DNA from: Pseudomonadales bacterium
GTDB lineage: Bacteria > Pseudomonadota > Gammaproteobacteria > Pseudomonadales > Azotimanducaceae
Length of the DNA: 64,000 nucleotides
Reading direction: 5' to 3'
Assembly (NCBI GenBank): GCA_012103505.1
Contig: WLWP01000001.1
Coordinates: forward strand, 558,001 to 622,000
Positions 8,057-18,437 of the stretch are shown piece after piece (position 1 is the first letter of the stretch; every line of letters begins with the position of its first letter). Below the pieces are notes generated by a model. That model saw only the letters and a program-made list of their open reading frames with translations. It made no database searches and was not told the DNA's origin. Position numbers and translations under genes: made by a program.

Positions 8057-9519
8057 GGTTTGGGTCCCAATAAATCGACGAAGAAAGGGAAAGGCTGCAA
8101 ACGCTCGATACAAGCCGAGTCAATTTGGTTTGGGTCTGGATCTTCGACGAAAGCTTCGATGAGTTTAGGCATACAGCCTCGACCGATTGTGCCGTGTCCT
8201 TGACCAGGTGCGATGATGTGGATTGCATTCGATAAGCCGGGCATCACTGCCTCTCCCCAGGCCGGTGGAGTAATTGGGTCGTTCTCCCCAGATAACACGA
8301 GGGTAGGGACGGCACTTTGTAGAGGTTGTTTCATCGAGTCATGCATATAGCCACGCGGCCACTCTACGCAGAGTGCACTTAGGGTGTCGTACATCTCCCG
8401 ACCAATGTAGGTTGCGCTCAAAGCGTCAAAATCGACCTCTTCGCTGGCGTAAAACGGAGCATCTTCCGTGCAGACAACGGCGTTATGCATGCCGTACGCC
8501 ATCGATGTTGTGATGTTGTGCAGCATCCGTAGTGCGTTAGATGCGATCGGGGTATAACTTTGGTGCTTTACAGCTTCGTTCAGAATCACTGGAATCAAAG
8601 CGGTTGTTTCCGGCGCGTAGAGTGAAAATCGTAACCACGCAACCAGGTGTGGATGACCGAGCTCGAGTTCGGTGGTTATCCCAGTGACTGGGTGTGGCAA
8701 AGTCATTGGAATAGGTGCTTCACGGAGTTTGGTTGAGACAAACTCAAAGCTTGCCTTCACATCACCGAAAGCATCTGCACATTCGGGCTTCTCGGCACAC
8801 TGTGCGAACACCTTATCGAGTGCCTCTTGGCTGTGTACTGCGATTTGACTACCGAGAACTTCAGTCGGAGGCACGACACCATCAATGATTACGGCGCGTG
8901 CTGAATTAGGGTATCTACGCATGAAATGCTGGGCGACCCGGGTTCCATATGACACGCCGTAAATAGACAGTTGCGAATAGCCAAGTTCAGCGCGCATCGC
9001 TTCGAGGTCTTCGACGGCGGCAGAGGTCGTGAAAAAATTCGGGTCAAATGGCAGTCGCGCAAGACACGCTTGAATGAGCTCAGGTACCTTTTCCGGATCG
9101 TAGCTCTCGGGGTCGTCGGCGATACCTTCGCACGTTAAACGACTTGAGCGACCTGTACCCCGCTGATCAATAACCAGTACATCACGTTCACGCGTGAAAG
9201 CGCTTAACAAAGGCGCAAACTGGATCATCATATCGATTGACGATCCACCAGGGCCGCCATTGATTATTGTGAATGCATCTTCAGCGGGTGTGTTGGATGT
9301 CGACTTTAATTTGGCAATGAAAAGCTCGATCTTCTCATCATTGGGCTTTGCTGGGTCCAATGGCCGTTGCCACGTCGCACATTCAGCATGGAGGTTGCCG
9401 TTGCCACCGGAGCCTGTCAGCGCGCATGGTGCGAAAGAGATTTCTTGGCTATTTGCTAGCGGGCTCACAACAAAGGAGAGCAATGCACACAGCGTGAGCT
9501 TCAGTGGTCCGCGAAGCAT
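8053..9519 (-). CDS. secreted alpha/beta hydrolase, S33/TAP-type peptidase
   Basis: 488 residues with a signal peptide (LKLTLCALLSFVVSPLANS). The oxyanion region NGGPGGSS and the nucleophile elbow GVSYGT (G-x-S-x-G) near residue ~195 are those of the proline iminopeptidase/tripeptidyl aminopeptidase family. The C-terminal TAP-like part has LVLSGENDPITPP, carrying the acid residue, and GQGHGTIGRGC, carrying the histidine. Pairs of cysteines suggest disulfides, consistent with periplasmic location. It probably trims peptides from the N-terminus. It is the first gene of a tightly overlapped operon with the ABC exporter downstream. Confidence 0.85.
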   Translation of the reverse strand: MLRGPLKLTLCALLSFVVSPLANSQEISFAPCALTGSGGNGNLHAECATWQRPLDPAKPNDEKIELFIAKLKSTSNTPAEDAFTIINGGPGGSSIDMMIQFAPLLSAFTRERDVLVIDQRGTGRSSRLTCEGIADDPESYDPEKVPELIQACLARLPFDPNFFTTSAAVEDLEAMRAELGYSQLSIYGVSYGTRVAQHFMRRYPNSARAVIIDGVVPPTEVLGSQIAVHSQEALDKVFAQCAEKPECADAFGDVKASFEFVSTKLREAPIPMTLPHPVTGITTELELGHPHLVAWLRFSLYAPETTALIPVILNEAVKHQSYTPIASNALRMLHNITTSMAYGMHNAVVCTEDAPFYASEEVDFDALSATYIGREMYDTLSALCVEWPRGYMHDSMKQPLQSAVPTLVLSGENDPITPPAWGEAVMPGLSNAIHIIAPGQGHGTIGRGCMPKLIEAFVEDPDPNQIDSACIERLQPFPFFVDLLGPKP

Positions 9520-9535
9520 CTAAACGCGAAGCATT

Positions 9536-10570
9536 CTAAAAAAGGCGGGATGTACTGTATTCAGTGAGCGCCTTGAGCGCATCGACGTAGGCATTTTTCG
9601 GCAAAGATTCAAGGCAACAAAGCGTTTGGTCTGCTTCGTTGCGCACAGCCTGATAGACATAATCCAACGCACCGCTTGTACGGACGATGTCTAGGACTTC
9701 AGGAAGTTCATCAATAGACCGCCGAGCGATGGCAGCTTCAATAGTCTGCCGCTGTTGTCTCGGTGCGTTTTGAATCGCATAGATGAGCGGGAGTGTTAGT
9801 TTGCCTTCAGTCAAATCGTCGCCGACATTTTTTCCTAAAGTTTCGCTATCCCCGACATAGTCGAGCCAGTCGTCGACAAGTTGGTACGTTATGCCAAAGT
9901 GCAACCCAAATTTACGCATGAGTTCAGCCGATGGGTGGGACTTGTCTCGAGCGAGGACTGCACCCGTGTGGCAGGCAGCCTCAAACAAGAGTGCCGTCTT
10001 GCACCGGATGATCTCCCGATACTCAGCTTCTGTTGTGGCAATGTTGCCTATGTTGGCCAATTGCAGTACTTCGCCTTCGGCGATCGTATTGGTTGCGTCG
10101 GCGAGGATTGCCATAATGTCCAGCTGACCAACATCTACCATCATTTGAAAGGCGCGGGAGTAGAGAAAATCTCCGACTAGAACGCTAGGCGCATTCCCCC
10201 ATTTTTCGTTTGCAGTGACTTTCCCGCGTCGCAAGCCACTGTGATCGACGACATCATCGTGCAGCAGGGTTGCGGTATGCAGGAATTCTATGATGGCAGC
10301 CAATTTGACATGCTGCTCACCGTTATAACCCAGGGCGCCGGAAGTCAGTAAAACCATCAAGGGTCGGAGGCGTTTGCCACCGGATGCGACAATGTGCGAA
10401 CCGATTTCGCTTACTAAATTCACATCAGAAGTCAGCTGCTTTGGAATGAGCTGATTCACCGCTCTAAAGTCGGGTGCGACCAGCTCATAAACGGGGCGCA
10501 ATGCCTCAATGCTGGCGGCAGTCTGACTCACTACGGCTGCGGGAGTTGTCTGTAGGGCTGGAGTACTCAC
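9536..10570 (-). CDS. ispB: octaprenyl/polyprenyl diphosphate synthase
   Basis: 344 residues. This trans-isoprenyl diphosphate synthase elongates farnesyl diphosphate with isopentenyl diphosphate to make the ubiquinone side chain. The first aspartate-rich motif DDVVD is at residues 105-109 and the second, DDWLD, at 233-237; SGGKRLRP, the diphosphate-binding element, is at ~63-70. It is about 20 residues longer than E. coli IspB, all of it an Ala/Thr-rich N-terminus. It lies divergently from rplU-rpmA, exactly as in E. coli and Pseudomonas, which supports the assignment over other polyprenyl synthases. Confidence 0.95.
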   Translation of the reverse strand: MSTPALQTTPAAVVSQTAASIEALRPVYELVAPDFRAVNQLIPKQLTSDVNLVSEIGSHIVASGGKRLRPLMVLLTSGALGYNGEQHVKLAAIIEFLHTATLLHDDVVDHSGLRRGKVTANEKWGNAPSVLVGDFLYSRAFQMMVDVGQLDIMAILADATNTIAEGEVLQLANIGNIATTEAEYREIIRCKTALLFEAACHTGAVLARDKSHPSAELMRKFGLHFGITYQLVDDWLDYVGDSETLGKNVGDDLTEGKLTLPLIYAIQNAPRQQRQTIEAAIARRSIDELPEVLDIVRTSGALDYVYQAVRNEADQTLCCLESLPKNAYVDALKALTEYSTSRLF

Positions 10571-10655
10571 GATTGGCGGTATCCTAGCAGGAAAAGTTCT
10601 CCCTCACACGGCTCTAGAGGCGCAGATTCATCATTCGTTGTGACGTCGTAGTGCG

Positions 10656-10684
10656 TTGTAATCGCGTTTGAATATCCGTAGAAT
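10656..10684 (+). promoter_or_regulatory. sigma70-type promoter for rplU-rpmA
   Basis: TTGTAA (10656-10661) and TAGAAT (10679-10684) are separated by 17 bases, giving a good -35/-10 pair. Transcription would start near 10691 and leave a leader of about 105 bases before rplU. The leader contains two CCGGA/TCCGG inverted elements (around 10712-10732) that could form a small hairpin. No experimental support. Confidence 0.55.
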
Positions 10685-10796
10685 TACGCGCCTTTCGTAC
10701 GAGGGCTCCGGACGTAGATTTTTCCGGAAAAGTCAGGGTAAAGATTCGTACGGTTCCCAAATTGTTGAAATTTCACCCATATTTAGGGGCGATAAG

Positions 10797-11105
10797 ATGT
10801 TTGCAGTGTTTCAGAGCGGCGGCAAGCAGCACCGCGTAACCGAAGGCGATGTGGTTAAGCTTGAGCTGATTGATGCAGAGCCCGGCCAGGAGCTGGTATT
10901 TGATAAGGTACTGATGGTCGCGGATGGCGATGACGTCAATGTTGGCGCGCCATATGTAGATGGTGGCCACGTGAAAGCGGAAGTCCTACGCAATGAGCGT
11001 GACAAGAAGATTCGGGTCATCAAATTTAAGCGTCGTAAAGACTATATGCGACGTCAGGGCCACCGACAGTGGTTTACTGAAGTAAAAATTACGGCTATCG
11101 GCTAG
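10797..11105 (+). CDS. rplU: 50S ribosomal protein L21
   Basis: 102 residues from the ATG at 10797, preceded by AGGGG. The start [14 protein letters not shown] matches the E. coli L21 N-terminus; the open frame extends upstream to 10668 but that part has no homology. L21 binds 23S rRNA in the large subunit. The conserved C-terminal part [21 protein letters not shown] is present. It is followed 24 bases later by rpmA, the universal pairing. Confidence 0.97.
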   Translation: MFAVFQSGGKQHRVTEGDVVKLELIDAEPGQELVFDKVLMVADGDDVNVGAPYVDGGHVKAEVLRNERDKKIRVIKFKRRKDYMRRQGHRQWFTEVKITAIG

Positions 11106-11129
11106 TTGAAGATTTAGGAGATCGGGTAA

Positions 11130-11393
11130 ATGGCACATAAAAAAGCAGGCGGTAGCACCAGAAACGGGCGCGATTCAGAATCGAAACGTCTCGGTCTTAA
11201 GAAATACGGTGGCCAATTTGTAACAGCAGGTAATATCATTGTCCGACAGCGCGGCACCCAGTTTCACCCTGGTAGCAACGTAGGTTGCGGTAGAGACCAC
11301 ACGCTTTTCGCCAAAGCAGACGGTTATGTTGAATTCGCCGTCAAAGGTCCCCTCAAGCGTCGCACTGTAAGCGTGGTATCGGGGCAGGTCTAA
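11130..11393 (+). CDS. rpmA: 50S ribosomal protein L27
   Basis: 87 residues, normal length, starting [20 protein letters not shown], which is the classical L27 N-terminal tail that reaches into the peptidyl transferase centre. No extra N-terminal cleavage sequence as in Firmicutes is present. TTAGGAGA precedes the ATG. A strong intrinsic terminator follows at 11415, so rplU-rpmA form a two-gene transcription unit separated from obgE. Confidence 0.97.
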   Translation: MAHKKAGGSTRNGRDSESKRLGLKKYGGQFVTAGNIIVRQRGTQFHPGSNVGCGRDHTLFAKADGYVEFAVKGPLKRRTVSVVSGQV

Positions 11394-11413
11394 AACGCTT
11401 AAAACGCACTTAA

Positions 11414-13781
<2,368 letters not shown>

Positions 13782-13787
13782 CGAGGC

Positions 13788-14060
13788 TTAGCTGCCTTGT
13801 TGAAGCGCTTTGATTTTCTTATTCATGCGAGACTTATGACGCGCTGCTTTGTTTTTATGCATGATCCCTTTAGACACCATTTTGTCTATCAACGGGGATG
13901 CCTCAGTCATGGCAGTGCCTGCAGCAGCACCATCACCGGCGTCGAGGGCAGCGTCGACACGCTTCATATAGGTGCGAACCATGGAGCGCTGACTCGCATT
14001 TTGTGTGCGTTTTTTTTCAGCTTGTCGAGCTCGCTTGCGTGCTTGTGGACTATTAGCCAA
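13788..14060 (-). CDS. rpsT: 30S ribosomal protein S20
   Basis: 90 residues, highly basic and helical, beginning MANSPQARKRARQAEKKRTQ; the S20 pattern including MVSKGIMHKNKAARHKSRMNKKI is intact. It binds 16S rRNA in the body of the small subunit. It ends six bases from proB, convergent, and is divergent from murJ, the order seen in E. coli and Pseudomonas (rpsT, murJ, ribF). Confidence 0.97.
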   Translation of the reverse strand: MANSPQARKRARQAEKKRTQNASQRSMVRTYMKRVDAALDAGDGAAAGTAMTEASPLIDKMVSKGIMHKNKAARHKSRMNKKIKALQQGS

Positions 14061-14095
14061 GAATGCCTCTTTTGGGGTCTAAATTTCGGGCCGCA

Positions 14096-14124
14096 AATAT
14101 GCCGTTGGCGTCGGTGGATGTCAA
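14096..14124 (-). promoter_or_regulatory. sigma70-type promoter for rpsT
   Basis: On the minus strand TTGACA (14124-14119), a perfect -35 element, is followed after 17 bases by CATATT (14101-14096). This gives a short leader of roughly 30 bases before the rpsT ATG at 14060. Confidence 0.6.
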
Positions 14125-14158
14125 CTCGAACTCGCAATGACCTTGGTGGTTCTTTCTA

Positions 14159-15748
14159 GTGACTGAGGCGAGCCAAGACCCTAAACAGCCACGAAACCTC
14201 GCTCGTCAGGGAGGTGTGGTCGCCAGTATGACCCTGGTGTCACGCATTACTGGCTTAGTGCGCGATGTTTTTCTTTCCTATCTCCTCGGCGCCTCACAGT
14301 TCGCGGACATGTTTTTTGTCGCCTTTCGAATTCCTAACTTTTTTCGCAGACTCTTCGCTGAAGGTGCGTTTAGCCAGGCGTTTGTGCCTGTGCTCATGCG
14401 CTATCGGGACCAAGGTCAGGCGGAATTGATGAATTTTCTGGCACCTCTGTCGGGTATTTTCAGCCTAGGTCTGTGCATTGTGGTGATCCTGGGCATGGTA
14501 TTTGCTGACGGGCTGACTTTCCTTTTTGCACCTGGATTTGCTGAAACACCGGGTCGCTTAGAAGCTACCGCAGACTTGGTCTTCATAACATTTCCATACT
14601 TAGGGTTCATTTCCCTGACTGCTTACGCCGGGGCGCTACTGAATGCGCACGATCGTTTTGCGGTACCTGCAATTACGCCGGTCTTACTTAACTTTGCCTT
14701 GATCGGCGCAACGCTTGTCGCGATTGCCGGTTGGTCAGATCGATCGCAGATAGAAATCCTAGCTTGGGGGGTTTTGGTTGCGGGCGTTGTGCAATTGCTG
14801 TTTCAAGTTCCATCAGTTGCTCGACTTGGATTGCTGGCAAAACCGACGATCGATACTAAGCATGAAGGGGTGCGTCGTGTAGGTAAGCTGCTGATTCCAG
14901 CGGTGTTGGCTGGATCGGTTGGGCAAATTAATGCTCTCATCAACACGGTACTCGCATCGATGTTGATGACCGGAAGCGTGAGCTGGCTCTACTATGCCGA
15001 TCGCCTGCTTGAGCTACCTGTAGGACTCGTCGCGATTGCGCTCGGGACAGTATTACTACCCCACCTATCACGTATGGCGGCCGACAAAGACGAACAAGCC
15101 TTTAGAGACACGCTGTCGTGGGGGATCGGGCTTGGGCTAATGCTCGGTTTACCGGCTGCCGTCGCCTTGTTTGTGTTGGCGGATGGCTTGATTGCGACGG
15201 TCTTCATGAGCATCGCTGGCGGTGCCATGACCGTGCCTGATGCACGTATGGCCGGACTCGCGCTTGAGATGTTTGCACTGGCGCTACCGGGCTTCGTGCT
15301 CGTGCGCATCCTGGCACCGGCGTTTTACGCGCACGAGGACACACAAAAACCGTTCAAATACGCGAGCTACTCGGTCGTCGCCAACCTTATCGTCAGCCTC
15401 TCAACCTTCCAATGGTTTGGCCATGTAGGTCTTGCCTGGGCAACCGCGATAGCGGCATGGGTAAACGTCCTCGGGCTCTATTTTGGACTCACCCATAGCG
15501 GCCGTTATCGTGTGGACATTAAGATGCTGAAACCTGCGGGAAGAGCCGTCCTTGCAGCATCTCTCCTTGCCGTAGGCCTCCACTTCGCAGTGGGTGACTT
15601 ACCGTGGCTGCATATGCCGGAACTGCAGCGCGTGGTATGGATGGCAGGTATTTGTGTTGTGGGTTTTGGTGGCTACTTCCTGGTTCTTTTTATACTTGGA
15701 TTTCGCTTCCAAGACCTAAATCACTACAGCAGCCAATCAGTCGAATAG
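14159..15748 (+). CDS. murJ: lipid II flippase MurJ
   Basis: 529 residues, starting at GTG (14159). This MOP-superfamily protein flips lipid II across the inner membrane for peptidoglycan synthesis. About 14 hydrophobic helices can be counted. Conserved MurJ elements are the N-terminal VASMTLVSRITGLVRDVFLS and FADMFFVAFRIPNFFRRLFAEGAFSQAFVP, with the arginines lining the central cavity, and LYYADRLLELPVGLVAIALGTVLLP. It lies upstream of ribF, as in most Gammaproteobacteria. Confidence 0.95.
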   Translation: MTEASQDPKQPRNLARQGGVVASMTLVSRITGLVRDVFLSYLLGASQFADMFFVAFRIPNFFRRLFAEGAFSQAFVPVLMRYRDQGQAELMNFLAPLSGIFSLGLCIVVILGMVFADGLTFLFAPGFAETPGRLEATADLVFITFPYLGFISLTAYAGALLNAHDRFAVPAITPVLLNFALIGATLVAIAGWSDRSQIEILAWGVLVAGVVQLLFQVPSVARLGLLAKPTIDTKHEGVRRVGKLLIPAVLAGSVGQINALINTVLASMLMTGSVSWLYYADRLLELPVGLVAIALGTVLLPHLSRMAADKDEQAFRDTLSWGIGLGLMLGLPAAVALFVLADGLIATVFMSIAGGAMTVPDARMAGLALEMFALALPGFVLVRILAPAFYAHEDTQKPFKYASYSVVANLIVSLSTFQWFGHVGLAWATAIAAWVNVLGLYFGLTHSGRYRVDIKMLKPAGRAVLAASLLAVGLHFAVGDLPWLHMPELQRVVWMAGICVVGFGGYFLVLFILGFRFQDLNHYSSQSVE

Positions 15749-15750
15749 CC

Positions 15751-15756
15751 TATAAT
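15751..15756 (+). promoter_or_regulatory. perfect -10 box immediately upstream of ribF
   Basis: TATAAT sits six bases before the ribF ATG (15763). No Shine-Dalgarno sequence is visible there. If used, transcription would start at or within the first ribF codons, giving a leaderless message. A convincing -35 element is not seen, so this may be chance. Confidence 0.3.
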
Positions 15757-15762
15757 CGCTGT

Positions 15763-16731
15763 ATGGAGATTATCAACGGCATTCACAACATCCGCTCAGA
15801 GCACCATGGCAATGTCATTACCATGGGTAACTTTGACGGTGTTCATCTCGGTCACCAGCAGATCTTGTCGACCTTGCAGCAGCGGGGCGAGGAAATGGGG
15901 GTGCCGAGCGCTTTGATTACCTTCGAACCTCAGCCTCGTGAGTACTTTGCCGGTTCAGAAGTGCCACCAAGACTAACGCGGCTACGAGAAAAAGTGCAGG
16001 TTCTCAGTGACACTGGACTCGATCGTTTGGTGTTGTTGCCATTCAATGAGCGAACCGCGCGAACGAGACCAGAGTGGATCACCGACGAACTGTTTCATCA
16101 GATGTTAGGGGCGAAGCATGTCATCGTTGGTGACGATTTTCGCTTTGGTAGAGATCGATCTGGTAACTTCGAAATGATCGAACGGGTCGGCCAGGAACTT
16201 GGCTATTCGGTCGGTCGGATGGATACGGTTGAACATCTTGGCGACCGAGTCAGCAGCACTCGGATTCGAGCGGCACTCAAGGCTGGCGATTTCGCAATGG
16301 CGACGGCACTACTTGGGCACGAGTACTTCATCATGGGTCGCGTTGTGTATGGCCGCCAGTTAGGGCGCCAGCTAGGTGTACCAACCGCTAATATTCGTCT
16401 GCAGCGTTACAAGGCGGCCTTAGAAGGGGTGTATTGCGTTTCTGTTGAAGGCATCTCGGTCGAAGGCGTTTCTGACGATGGCAACAACAACCGTCCAGAG
16501 CCGCTTAATGGGATTGCGAACATCGGAGTTCGACCGACTGTGGATGGCAAGGAGCCATTGCTAGAAGTACACGTATTCGACTACACCGGTAACTTGTACA
16601 ACGAATTGCTGACGATTAGGTTCAAGCGCAAGTTAAGAGATGAACAGACATTTGATGGAATAGACTCCCTAAAAGTCCAGATCGACAAAGACATCGCCGA
16701 AGCGCGAGACTGGTTTACAACAAATGCTTAA
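15763..16731 (+). CDS. ribF: bifunctional riboflavin kinase / FAD synthetase
   Basis: 322 residues from the ATG at 15763; earlier in-frame codons lie inside murJ. It makes FMN and FAD from riboflavin. The N-terminal adenylyltransferase has VITMGNFDGVHLGHQQIL (HxGH-type), GDDFRFGRDRSGN and VSSTRIRAAL; the C-terminal kinase (~185-320) has GRQLGRQLGVPTANI and GIANIGVRPTV. A Ser/Gly/Asp/Asn-rich insertion (about residues 228-248, coding 16434-16510) lengthens a loop of the kinase domain compared with E. coli. ileS, which usually follows, is absent; the end overlaps lspA by eight bases. Confidence 0.95.
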   Translation: MEIINGIHNIRSEHHGNVITMGNFDGVHLGHQQILSTLQQRGEEMGVPSALITFEPQPREYFAGSEVPPRLTRLREKVQVLSDTGLDRLVLLPFNERTARTRPEWITDELFHQMLGAKHVIVGDDFRFGRDRSGNFEMIERVGQELGYSVGRMDTVEHLGDRVSSTRIRAALKAGDFAMATALLGHEYFIMGRVVYGRQLGRQLGVPTANIRLQRYKAALEGVYCVSVEGISVEGVSDDGNNNRPEPLNGIANIGVRPTVDGKEPLLEVHVFDYTGNLYNELLTIRFKRKLRDEQTFDGIDSLKVQIDKDIAEARDWFTTNA

Positions 16732-17197
16732 GTGGGTTGCGGTTGCAGGGTCCATATGGGTGGCGGATCAGGTCACGAAGTACGCTGTCGTTAGCAATAT
16801 GCTGTATCGGGATGAGATTCCTGTGTGGCCATTCTTTAGCCTGGTTAGATGGCACAACGAAGGTGCAGCGTTTTCTTTCTTAGCCGACGCGGGCGGTTGG
16901 CAACATTGGTTTTTTGTTTCTCTAGCCACGGGCTTCTCGATATATCTTCTATATGAGCTCTACCGTTTGAAAGAAGAAGAGCAGGTGCTCGGTTGGGTAT
17001 TTGCCTTCATTCTGGGTGGTGCTCTCGGCAATCTCACTGATCGTTTGAACCACGGCTACGTAGTGGATTTTCTTTTCTTCCATTGGCAGGAACATGGCTT
17101 TCCGGCATTCAATGTGGCTGACTCCGCCTTATTTTGTGGTGCTGCTTTCTGGATCTTTTTAATGATCCTCGACTACCGACGTACTAAAGCGGCATGA
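16724..17197 (+). CDS. lspA: lipoprotein signal peptidase II
   Basis: 157 residues with four membrane helices. This aspartic protease cleaves prolipoproteins just before the lipid-modified cysteine. The two catalytic aspartates lie in GALGNLTDRLNHGYVVDF and FNVADSALFCG, both intact; the motif VRWHNEGAAFSFL is also conserved. It overlaps ribF and is overlapped in turn by fkpB, so ribF-lspA-fkpB are one operon. Confidence 0.96.
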   Translation: MLKWVAVAGSIWVADQVTKYAVVSNMLYRDEIPVWPFFSLVRWHNEGAAFSFLADAGGWQHWFFVSLATGFSIYLLYELYRLKEEEQVLGWVFAFILGGALGNLTDRLNHGYVVDFLFFHWQEHGFPAFNVADSALFCGAAFWIFLMILDYRRTKAA

Positions 17198-17688
17198 GCG
17201 TAAATGTAATCGCCACTGACGGCGACGTTAGGATCCAACCTGGCTGTGAGGTGACGCTGCACTTCTCACTAATGCTCAGTTCGGGAGAAGAGATAGATAC
17301 AACCCGCAACGCTGAACCTGCCAAATTTGTTGTTGGCGACGGAAACTTATTGCCTGGCTTCGAAGCGGCGCTACTGGGAAAAACAAAAGGTTATGCCGAA
17401 CAGGTTTTGCTGAAGCCAGCTGACGCGTTTGGCGAGCGTAATGAAGACAACGTGCAGGTCTTGTCGAAAGACAAATTTTCGGACGTCCTTGAGACTCTGG
17501 AGGTGGGGCTGATGATCTCGTTTGGGTCACCCGAGGGCGAACTACCCGGGGTGGTGACCGATGTCTATGAGCGTACGATTAAAGTTGATTTCAATCACCC
17601 ACTCAGTGGTCGTGAGATTGTCTTCGATGTGGCAGTTTTAGATGTAAAGGTTGGCGGGGGCGCAGACCCGTATGCGTCCGGTAAGTGA
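17194..17688 (+). CDS. fkpB: FKBP-type peptidyl-prolyl isomerase, SlpA/FkpB-like
   Basis: 164 residues. The start overlaps the lspA stop by four bases (ATGA). It has the SlpA/SlyD arrangement: an FKBP half (VTLHFSLMLSSGEEIDTT, GDGNLLPGFEAALLGKTKG) with an inserted-in-flap chaperone domain, then FNHPLSGREIVFDVAVLDV. It is a cytoplasmic prolyl isomerase and folding helper. In related genomes ispH follows; here the next gene is a pseudopilin on the other strand. Confidence 0.92.
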   Translation: MSVNVIATDGDVRIQPGCEVTLHFSLMLSSGEEIDTTRNAEPAKFVVGDGNLLPGFEAALLGKTKGYAEQVLLKPADAFGERNEDNVQVLSKDKFSDVLETLEVGLMISFGSPEGELPGVVTDVYERTIKVDFNHPLSGREIVFDVAVLDVKVGGGADPYASGK

Positions 17689-17724
17689 AATAGCCCGAGC
17701 GAAGCTTAACGGGAGAAGTACGCT

Positions 17725-17841
17725 CACAAGATACCCACGCTAACAAGATACCCACGTTGACAAAGGACGATCGGTAATAAGTCCTGTTAACAAGAGAGGA
17801 TGGGTTTCTACAAAAGGAAGGGATTCAACAAGAGAGATCAC
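17725..17841 (+). repeat. short degenerate direct repeats in the fkpB-fimT gap
   Basis: ACAAGATACCCACG occurs twice in tandem 17 bases apart (around 17726 and 17743), and AACAAGAGAG occurs twice (around 17789 and 17828, the second in the 3' end of the pseudopilin gene). All four share ACAAGA. They look like decayed tandem duplications rather than a mobile element. Confidence 0.4.
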
Positions 17842-18376
17842 GCCCTTGCACATCTTCATGAATGCCATCGCCATCCTCGTCTTTTGAGTAATAGAGTCTA
17901 CCTGCAGCGTTGAGCACAAGTTGCAAAGCACTTTGGTCAATTATTTGAGGGCAGAATTTAAAATGGCCGTTTTGCCAATCCGTTGTCCCGGTTGGTAAGA
18001 ACCTTAAGTAGTTACGATTTCTAAAAGAACGCCATTCAACGTCAGAGCTGAGACGTGGTAATGACCCGACGATCGGGTCATCACCATCGTAGAGCGCGTT
18101 ATGGTTTTTGTCGGCAAAAGCAATCGTCCCTCGATGCCAGCTGTTGCGTGCGCCGCATCCAGTCGTATCATCCGGACAGAGAATGACAGGGTGGTTCAAG
18201 TGAATGGCGGCCGCTCTACTGGTCTGGATAAGTGTCGCGAATTTGTCTCTGTCGGTTTCTGTCCTTTTGGTGCCGATCAGTTTGGAGCTACTGAACAGCA
18301 TTGAGCCAAGAAGGATCCCGGCGATGGTCACTGCGACCAACAGCTCGATCAGAGATAAACCGTTTTCTAATTTCAT
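17825..18376 (-). CDS. type IV pilus pseudopilin, GspH/FimT family
   Basis: 183 residues. The N-terminus is a class III prepilin signal: short leader MKLENG, cleavage G-L, then LSLIELLVAVTIAGILLG with Glu at position 5 of the mature protein. The FimT/GspH C-terminal domain has cysteines typical of minor pilins (VILCPDDTTGCG, FKFCPQ, final SC). Minor pilins of this type prime assembly of type IV pili and, for FimT, bind DNA in natural transformation. The usual companions (pilV, pilW, pilX, pilE) are not next to it; pilR and pilS are. Confidence 0.85.
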   Translation of the reverse strand: MKLENGLSLIELLVAVTIAGILLGSMLFSSSKLIGTKRTETDRDKFATLIQTSRAAAIHLNHPVILCPDDTTGCGARNSWHRGTIAFADKNHNALYDGDDPIVGSLPRLSSDVEWRSFRNRNYLRFLPTGTTDWQNGHFKFCPQIIDQSALQLVLNAAGRLYYSKDEDGDGIHEDVQGRDLSC

Positions 18377-18437
18377 GAAGCCACTTTATCTGAGTGGCAA
18401 AGAGCGCATACCAGAGATCTGCCCTTGTGGACGTGGG

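Noticed and set aside
13797-14159. 120-codon plus-strand frame opposite rpsT
   Set aside because: Lies across rpsT and its promoter; Cys/His/Phe-rich translation without family resemblance.
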